A DNA stretch of 9,458 bases, from the NCBI GenBank assembly GCA_017390645.1, contig JAFPAZ010000050.1, positions 1 to 9,458 of the forward strand. The letters run 5' to 3'. The DNA is from Lachnospiraceae bacterium. GTDB taxonomy: Bacteria; Bacillota_A; Clostridia; Lachnospirales; Lachnospiraceae. Under the pieces are notes generated by a model, which was not told where the DNA came from, searched no databases, and saw only the letters and a program-made list of their open reading frames with translations. Made by a program: the position numbers and the translations under genes. This document shows, piece after piece, positions 4,766-9,458 of the stretch (its first letter is position 1; every line of letters starts with the position of its first letter).

Positions 4766-6763
4766 TTGAAATCATTATTTATTGCGGAAAAACCAAGTGT
4801 AGCTCAGGAATTTGCAAAAGCTTTGAAAATAAATGCAACAAGGAAAAATGGTTATCTGGAATCGCAGAATACCGTTGTTACATGGTGTGTAGGTCATTTG
4901 ATTTCTATGAGTTATCCTGAAAAATATGATGAAAATTTAAAAAAATGGGAGTTAAAGACTTTACCTTTCTTGCCGGAAACTTTTTTATATGAAGTAATTC
5001 CGAATGTGAAAGACCAGTTTAATACGGTGAAAAGTTTGCTGACAAGGGAGGATATTGATACTATTTATGTTTGCACTGACTCTGCCCGGGAGGGAGAGTA
5101 TATTTACCGGCTGGTTGATATGATGGCAGGCGTGAAAGGAAAGACAAAAAAACGTGTATGGATTGATTCGCAAACAGAAGAAGAAATTTTAAGAGGAATC
5201 AAAAATGCAAAAGATATCAGTGAGTATGATAATCTCGCCTGTGCAGCTTTTTTAAGAGCAAAGATAGATTATTTAATGGGAATTAATTTTTCCAGACTTT
5301 TGACATTAAAATATGGATATTCCATGAGACAGTATTTGAATTTGAATAAAGGTCCTGTGATTGCAGTGGGAAGGGTTATGACCTGTGTTCAAGGAATGAT
5401 TGTAAAGAGAGAACGGGAAATCCGAGATTTCGTAAAGGTTCCTTTTTATCGTGTTCTGGCAGATGGTTTAGTAAAAGATTTTAAAATCACCGGAGAATGG
5501 AAAGTGACTCCGGGTTCTATGTTTGAAAATTCTCCATATTTATATAAAGAAAATGGATTTAAAGAAGAAAAATATGCAAAGCAATTGATTGAAACGTTGG
5601 AACAGAATCCACCGGTAAATGCTGTGATTGAACAGATAGAAAAGAAAGTGGAAAAAAAGAATCCACCATTATTATATAATCTGGCAGAACTTCAAAATGA
5701 TTGTTCTAAAATCTTTAAAATAAGTCCAAATGAGACTTTGGAAATTGTTCAGGAACTGTATGAAAAGAAAATGGTTACGTATCCAAGAACGGATGCCAGA
5801 GTATTGTCTAGTGCTGTAGCAAAAGAAATTCATAAAAATATAAAAGGGTTGATTTCTTATGAAACAGTTTCAGAGCTTGCCAAGGATGTTTTTGATAATG
5901 GGAAGTATAAAGGTTTGGAAAAAAACAGGTATGTAAACGATAAACAGATTTCGGATCATTATGCCATTATTCCTACAGGACAGGGACTGGGGGCATGGAA
6001 AGGGCTTTCTCCTACAAAAGCCAATGTATATGAAGTGATAGTGCGAAGGTTTTTAAGTATTTTTTATCCGCCGGCACAATATCAAAAGATTGGTTTGACT
6101 TTTAAAATTGGTAATGAATGTTTTACTTCAAATTTTAAGATTTTAAAAGAGGAAGGATATCTTCCTGTTACTAAGCTTTCCTTTGTTAAAAAGAAGGAAG
6201 AGGAGGAAGAAAAATTTGAGGTAGGTCTTTTAGAGGAACTTTCCAAATTAAAAAAGGGTTCTAATATACCGATTCAAGGATTTCAGATTAAAGAAGGGGA
6301 AACCACACCACCGAAACGTTATACTTCCGGTTCCCTGATTCTTGCTATGGAAAATGCGGGACAGTTCATTGAAGATGAAGAATTAAGAGCGCAAATTAAA
6401 GGCAGCGGAATTGGAACCAGTGCTACCAGGGCAGAAATTATTAATAAATTAATTACAGACAAATATATACTGTTGAATAAAAAAACTCAGGTGGTAACGC
6501 CAACCTTGCTTGGCGAAATGATTTTTGATGTAGTGAATTCATCTATAGCTTCTTTACTTGATCCGAAACTGACTGCCAGCTGGGAAAAAGGTTTAAAACA
6601 AGTGGAAGAAGGTCTGGTTTCAGAAAATGAGTATATGGAAAAATTAAATGGTTTTGTGGAACGTAGAATTGTATATGTAAAACAATTAAATAATCAGTAT
6701 AGTATGTCGAAATATTATGATTATGCAGCGGCTTATTATAAGGAAAAGAAGACAGAAGTGTAA
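4766..6763 (+). CDS. topB: DNA topoisomerase III (type IA), TTG start
   Basis: Type IA topoisomerase that cuts single strands to relax or decatenate DNA. The Toprim domain begins at once with FIAEKPSVA (Glu8) and contains TDSAREGE (104-111). The active-site tyrosine is Tyr339 in VTYPRTD. SDHYAIIPT (396-404) and GIGTSATRAEII (548-559) are further type IA signatures. The 665 residues end without C-terminal zinc-finger cysteines. In the Toprim motif the second acidic residue is replaced (D105-S-A107 instead of D-x-D); variants of this kind occur in Firmicutes TopB, so activity is still expected. The TTG start directly abuts the queC TAA; the ribosome-binding site is weak (GGAG 13 bases upstream), suggesting translational coupling with queC. 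Co-transcribed with the queuosine genes, apparently without functional link. Confidence 0.92.
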   Translation: MKSLFIAEKPSVAQEFAKALKINATRKNGYLESQNTVVTWCVGHLISMSYPEKYDENLKKWELKTLPFLPETFLYEVIPNVKDQFNTVKSLLTREDIDTIYVCTDSAREGEYIYRLVDMMAGVKGKTKKRVWIDSQTEEEILRGIKNAKDISEYDNLACAAFLRAKIDYLMGINFSRLLTLKYGYSMRQYLNLNKGPVIAVGRVMTCVQGMIVKREREIRDFVKVPFYRVLADGLVKDFKITGEWKVTPGSMFENSPYLYKENGFKEEKYAKQLIETLEQNPPVNAVIEQIEKKVEKKNPPLLYNLAELQNDCSKIFKISPNETLEIVQELYEKKMVTYPRTDARVLSSAVAKEIHKNIKGLISYETVSELAKDVFDNGKYKGLEKNRYVNDKQISDHYAIIPTGQGLGAWKGLSPTKANVYEVIVRRFLSIFYPPAQYQKIGLTFKIGNECFTSNFKILKEEGYLPVTKLSFVKKKEEEEEKFEVGLLEELSKLKKGSNIPIQGFQIKEGETTPPKRYTSGSLILAMENAGQFIEDEELRAQIKGSGIGTSATRAEIINKLITDKYILLNKKTQVVTPTLLGEMIFDVVNSSIASLLDPKLTASWEKGLKQVEEGLVSENEYMEKLNGFVERRIVYVKQLNNQYSMSKYYDYAAAYYKEKKTEV

Positions 6764-6783
6764 AAGAAGAGGAGGATATAAAA

Positions 6784-7452
6784 ATGAAAGTAAAAGTTTC
6801 GGATTTGTATGATTTGAATGAAACCCTTGCGAAGGAATTGTTAGAAAGTGTTACATATCCTTGGGAAGCATTATCTAAGATTGGAGAATATATTGAAAAG
6901 ATAGGAAAAAGTTTGCCGGAAAAGGAATACAGTCGCTTAGGAGATAATATCTGGATTTCAAAAACTGCCACAGTAGCACCAACTGCAAGTCTTTGTGGAC
7001 CTTTAATTATCGGACCGGGTACCGAAGTTAGACCGGGAGCATTCATTCGTGGGAATGTTTTGGTGGGAGCGGATTGTGTAGTAGGAAACTCTACAGAACT
7101 AAAGAATGTAATTTTATTTAATCACGTTCAGGTTCCACATTATAATTATGTGGGGGACTCTGTTTTGGGGGCATATGCCCACATGGGTGCTGGAAGTGTT
7201 ACCTCTAATGTGAAAGCTGATAAAACAGAAGTGGTTATTAAGGGAGAAGAAATGATACCTACAGGAAGAAAAAAGGTAGGTGCAATGCTTGGGGATCATG
7301 TTGAAGTTGGATGCAATAGTGTATTGAATCCGGGGACTGTAGTAGGGAGAAATTCAAACATTTATCCACTTTCTATGGTACGTGGGGTAGTGCCTGAAAA
7401 CCATATTTATAAAAGCAAAGAAGAGATTATAATAAAAGATGAAAAACATTAA
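6784..7452 (+). CDS. Left-handed beta-helix protein resembling the GlmU acetyltransferase half
   Basis: A 222-residue protein with an alpha-helical N-terminus (about 1-50) and then hexapeptide repeats (about 55-205) such as IGPGTEVRPGAFIRG and VGAMLGDHVEVGCNSVLNPG. VVGNSTELK (99-107) and VPHYNYVGDSVLG (117-129, with His119) match the GlmU C-terminal region, where related residues bind glucosamine-1-phosphate and acetyl-CoA. The uridyltransferase domain of GlmU is absent. Homologues are often labelled UDP-N-acetylglucosamine pyrophosphorylase, which the missing domain does not support. A sugar-phosphate or amino-sugar acetyltransferase role is the best inference. GGAGG at 6771-6775 is 8 bases before the ATG, 20 bases after topB, so it likely shares that transcript. 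No clear terminator follows (7453-7550 is AT-rich and featureless). Confidence 0.78.
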   Translation: MKVKVSDLYDLNETLAKELLESVTYPWEALSKIGEYIEKIGKSLPEKEYSRLGDNIWISKTATVAPTASLCGPLIIGPGTEVRPGAFIRGNVLVGADCVVGNSTELKNVILFNHVQVPHYNYVGDSVLGAYAHMGAGSVTSNVKADKTEVVIKGEEMIPTGRKKVGAMLGDHVEVGCNSVLNPGTVVGRNSNIYPLSMVRGVVPENHIYKSKEEIIIKDEKH

Positions 7453-7550
7453 GGTGATACCGGGATTAGAGAAGGATATATGTATATGTAGGAATAAATA
7501 TGTTTTTTATGCTCAAAATGAATGAAAAATGAAAATTGAAAAAATTTCTC

Positions 7551-7579
7551 TTGTAATATATTTTGAAATATCGTATAGT
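7551..7579 (+). promoter_or_regulatory. Sigma-A-type promoter for the Mrr-like gene
   Basis: TTGTAA (7551-7556) is followed after exactly 17 bases by TATAGT (7574-7579), a 4/6 and 5/6 match to consensus. Predicted transcription start is near 7586. This would start a transcript covering the Mrr-like, NusG-II and Gx genes. A start at 7586 leaves almost no leader before ATG 7600, which favours ATG 7618. Confidence 0.5.
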
Positions 7580-7617
7580 TAAAGTAGTGGATTTTGTAAA
7601 TGAAGGGATTGTACGCA

Positions 7618-8232
7618 ATGAGAAAATCCGTCGATAAAATACTGTCGATACTTAAGGTGGTAATAGCTACCATAGGCTATATCATTGCCTTTCGCTATAT
7701 CGGAAAAGGAAACTTGTTTTTAAAAATATTAATCATAGGATGTGTGGGAATTATGTTTGCAGATTTATTCGGTAAAGGAAAAACTAAAGGAAAAGCGGTG
7801 GCAGAAGAAGGGTGCAACATTGATACTTTGGATAAGGAAGATTTTAAAATCATTATTCAGAATTATTTTGCACATTTTAAGTGTAAGATGTATACCAAAC
7901 CGTTGGACGAGGGTTATACAGTAGATCTTTTATTTAAAAAAGGAAATGAAGTATTAGCAGTAGGGTTGCGTCATTTTAAGAACCCTATTAAGAATGGCGC
8001 AGTACGTTATTCGGAAATTACGGACAGAGAAGTTTATTCTTTGATTAGTTCTATGAAACATTATGAAACCAGACAGGGATTAATGATTTCTAATATTTAT
8101 TTTTCGGACAAGGCGAAAGAACTTGCAGAACGATATCATGTGATATTATGGGACAGGGATAAGATCAAAAAGCTTTTATCCGAGGTGGATGTTGATACGA
8201 AAACTCTAATGGTTAATTTCCGAGAAGATTAA
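7618..8232 (+). CDS. Membrane-anchored Mrr-like (PD-(D/E)XK fold) protein with degenerate active site
   Basis: A 204-residue protein with two predicted membrane helices (about 9-25 and 33-50), then a cytosolic domain with the Mrr-cat pattern. The pattern includes DKEDFKIIIQNYF (72-84), DEGYTVDLLFKKG (97-109) and the C-terminal GLMISNIYFSDKAKELAERYHVILWDRDKIKKLL (about 154-187), which is typical of Mrr/restriction-like families. Asp103 matches the conserved catalytic Asp. The following motif, normally (Q/E)-x-K, reads G116-L117-R118, so the catalytic lysine and its partner appear lost. It may bind DNA or another partner without cutting. ATG 7618 is preferred (AAGGGA at 7603-7608, 9 bases upstream); ATG 7600 would add six residues. 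The NusG-II gene starts 4 bases after its stop. Not recognisable as part of a restriction system. Confidence 0.72.
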   Translation: MRKSVDKILSILKVVIATIGYIIAFRYIGKGNLFLKILIIGCVGIMFADLFGKGKTKGKAVAEEGCNIDTLDKEDFKIIIQNYFAHFKCKMYTKPLDEGYTVDLLFKKGNEVLAVGLRHFKNPIKNGAVRYSEITDREVYSLISSMKHYETRQGLMISNIYFSDKAKELAERYHVILWDRDKIKKLLSEVDVDTKTLMVNFRED

Positions 8233-8236
8233 TTTC

Positions 8237-8608
8237 ATGAGTCATAAAAAACAAAATGTTATTTTTATCATCATTTTATTAATTGCTTCTTTTACAATGC
8301 TTTTCTTTATTATAATGGGAAAGCAAAGGCAGAAAGGGGACAAGGTGCTTATTTATGTGAATGGTACATTGGTGCAGGAGGTGTCCTTAGAGGTAGAGGC
8401 TGAAATTGTGATTCATGGAAATCCCGGAGATAATGTTTTAGTGATTCGGGATAGAAAGGCTTATATGAAAGAGGCTTCTTGTGAAAACCATGTCTGTATT
8501 CAGCAGGGAGAAGTTAGTAGAAATGGTGAAACGATAATTTGTATGCCAAATCAGATTATAGTTGAGGTATCAGCTGAAAAGCAGGAGATAGATGCAGTGG
8601 TGCGATAG
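8237..8608 (+). CDS. NusG domain II-containing membrane protein (EetA-like)
   Basis: A 123-residue protein with one N-terminal membrane helix (about 8-28) and an outside-facing NusG domain II-like beta domain. The key region has Cys82 and Cys87 (SCENHVC), then QQGEVSRNGETIICMPNQ with Cys102, the arrangement typical of this family (C-x4-C ... C-[LM]-P-N). Despite the name it is not the transcription factor NusG. The family is regularly found with Gx-transporter proteins, as here, where the next gene starts 10 bases later. As I recall, such pairs are called EetA/EetB in flavin-based extracellular electron transfer loci; this link is from family knowledge and not shown by the sequence. Confidence 0.82.
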   Translation: MSHKKQNVIFIIILLIASFTMLFFIIMGKQRQKGDKVLIYVNGTLVQEVSLEVEAEIVIHGNPGDNVLVIRDRKAYMKEASCENHVCIQQGEVSRNGETIICMPNQIIVEVSAEKQEIDAVVR

Positions 8609-8618
8609 GAGGAGTATT

Positions 8619-9113
8619 GTGACAAAGAAGATTTCGTTGCTTGCTATGCTATTGTCCCTAAGTATGGTTTTTAGCTATTTTGAAGCAAGGTTTCCGATTA
8701 TAACCTGGATTCCGGGTGCAAAACTGGGACTTGCCAATATAGTAGTGATGGTTGCTTTATATGAAATTGGAACAAAAGAAGCTTGGTGCCTGTCGGTATT
8801 ACGTGTTATACTGACAGGATTTTTATTTGGGAATTTTGTTGCGGTGTTGTTTAGTCTGGCGGGTGCATTTTTGAGTCTTGGTGGCATGTCAGTATTAAAG
8901 CGTTACACCAAGATATCTATGATGTATGTCAGCATATCGGGTGGCATATTGCATAATTTAGGACAGATTATTGTTGCAAGCAATGTTTTAGAAAATCAAA
9001 AAATCTGGTATTATTTTCCAATGCTATTTTTTAGTGGGATTATCGCAGGAACGATGATTGGTTTTTTGGGATACTCCATATGCAAAAAAATAAAAAAAAT
9101 TAACAGAATGTGA
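8619..9113 (+). CDS. Gx transporter / heptaprenyl diphosphate synthase component I family membrane protein (EetB-like)
   Basis: A 164-residue multi-spanning membrane protein. FSYFEARFPIITWIPGAKLGLANI (about 18-41) is the diagnostic N-terminal pattern of the Gx-transporter/HepS-I family, resembling ECF-type substrate-binding subunits. Several hydrophobic segments follow up to a basic C-terminus. The GTG start at 8619 is chosen because AGGAGGAG (8607-8614) lies just upstream, overlapping the preceding stop; the in-frame ATG at 8592 lies inside the NusG-II gene. Substrate is unknown; a polyprenyl or flavin/quinone-related role is often suggested for the family. Context is the NusG-II partner upstream and rnfC downstream, consistent with a membrane redox module. 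Confidence 0.8.
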   Translation: MTKKISLLAMLLSLSMVFSYFEARFPIITWIPGAKLGLANIVVMVALYEIGTKEAWCLSVLRVILTGFLFGNFVAVLFSLAGAFLSLGGMSVLKRYTKISMMYVSISGGILHNLGQIIVASNVLENQKIWYYFPMLFFSGIIAGTMIGFLGYSICKKIKKINRM

Positions 9114-9131
9114 TGTGAATTGTTGAGGATT

Positions 9132-9154
9132 AGACTTGAATTTAAGAGTCTTTT
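9132..9154 (+). terminator. Weak terminator-like hairpin after the Gx gene
   Basis: AGACTT (9132-9137) pairs with GAGTCT-side bases 9146-9151 (five Watson-Crick pairs and one T-G), with an 8-base loop, ending in TTTT (9151-9154). It is short and overlaps the predicted rnfC promoter, so it may be only partly effective. Confidence 0.3.
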
Positions 9155-9164
9155 GTAATATATT
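9136..9164 (+). promoter_or_regulatory. Sigma-A-type promoter for rnfC
   Basis: TTGAAT (9136-9141) is separated by 17 bases from TATATT (9159-9164), a 4/6 and 5/6 match to consensus. Predicted start is near 9171, about 33 bases before the rnfC ATG. The weak hairpin lies in the promoter spacer. Confidence 0.5.
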
Positions 9165-9203
9165 AGTCAAAGACATTTGATGAAGAAAAGAGAGGTTAGG
9201 GAA

Positions 9204-9458
9204 ATGAGTAAGATCACGTTTCAAGGTGGAATTCACCCTTATGAAGGAAAAGAATTAACCGAAGACAAGGAAATACAACCAATATTGCCAACATCGGATT
9301 TAGTATATCCTTTAAGTCAGCATATTGGTGCACCTGCAACCCCGGTTGTAAAAAAAGGGGATTCGGTTTTAGTCGGTCAATTGATTGCACAGGCAGGTGG
9401 TTTTGTGTCTGCCAATATTCATTCAAGTGTTTCCGGTACTGTAAAGTGTATTGAACCT
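9204..9458 (+). CDS. rnfC: Electron transport complex subunit RnfC, N-terminal part (runs off the right edge)
   Basis: The 85 visible residues begin MSKITFQGGIHPYEGKELT, matching the conserved RnfC N-terminus (GG-[IV]-HP-x-x-x-KELT). They continue into a biotinyl/lipoyl-like barrel with KKGDSVLVGQLIAQAGGFVSA and NIHSSVSGTV. RnfC is the peripheral subunit of the Rnf complex; it takes part in electron transfer between NADH and ferredoxin, coupled to ion transport, and normally carries Fe-S, FMN and NADH sites further downstream. The frame is open to the last base. GAGG (9192-9195) lies 8 bases before ATG 9204. In related organisms it opens the rnfCDGEAB operon, which should follow outside the window. 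Confidence 0.9.
   Translation, partial: MSKITFQGGIHPYEGKELTEDKEIQPILPTSDLVYPLSQHIGAPATPVVKKGDSVLVGQLIAQAGGFVSANIHSSVSGTVKCIEP

Noticed and set aside
6543..7046. 167-codon open frame on the minus strand
   Set aside because: It lies antisense across the end of topB and the start of the beta-helix gene, both well-supported families. Its peptide has no recognisable motif.
7453..7550. Possible terminator after the beta-helix gene (T6 at 7503-7508)
   Set aside because: Only a 4-bp AT stem could precede the T-run, too weak to support.
8592..8618. Upstream in-frame ATG for the Gx transporter gene
   Set aside because: It lies inside the NusG-II gene without a ribosome-binding site; GTG 8619 follows AGGAGGAG.

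Overview
The window is low-GC DNA. Shine-Dalgarno sites are strong and purine-rich, some starts are TTG or GTG, every gene is on the + strand, and an Rnf gene sits next to queuosine and threonine genes. This points to an anaerobic member of the Clostridia, most likely Lachnospiraceae; that placement is inferred from gene content and style, not from a marker gene.

Layout. (1) 1-933 is the C-terminal part of threonine synthase (thrC), open at the left edge, followed by two hairpins that probably end its transcript. (2) 1105-2054 holds a small stand-alone prepilin peptidase, whose 5' end looks disturbed by a 5-bp tandem duplication, and a stand-alone HD-domain alarmone-hydrolase-like protein. 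(3) 2051-2332 is a dense RNA control region: a good sigma-A promoter, a roughly 90-nt element closed by inverted repeats, a preQ1-I-like aptamer, a matching antiterminator and an intrinsic terminator. (4) 2333-4765 is queD-queE-folE-queC, which encodes the whole GTP-to-preQ0 route. (5) 4766-7452 continues co-directionally with topB (DNA topoisomerase III) and a left-handed beta-helix protein related to the GlmU acetyltransferase half. (6) A new promoter at 7551-7579 drives a membrane-anchored Mrr-like protein with a degenerate catalytic motif, then a NusG-domain-II protein and a Gx-transporter/HepS-I family membrane protein (an eetA-eetB-like pair). (7) A second promoter at 9136-9164 precedes the start of rnfC, which runs off the right edge.

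How the genes fit together. FolE makes dihydroneopterin triphosphate, QueD converts it to carboxy-tetrahydropterin, QueE to carboxy-deazaguanine and QueC to preQ0. The leader upstream of queD is well placed to sense the pathway end product and stop transcription. No queF is visible here. The NusG-II and Gx proteins next to rnfC suggest a membrane redox or flavin-linked module.

The most interesting parts are the composite 5' leader of the queuosine operon (an unexplained palindromic RNA-like element placed between promoter and riboswitch), the 5-bp duplication at the prepilin peptidase start, and the probably non-catalytic membrane-bound Mrr-like protein. I see no CRISPR array, rRNA, tRNA, complete insertion sequence or phage gene.
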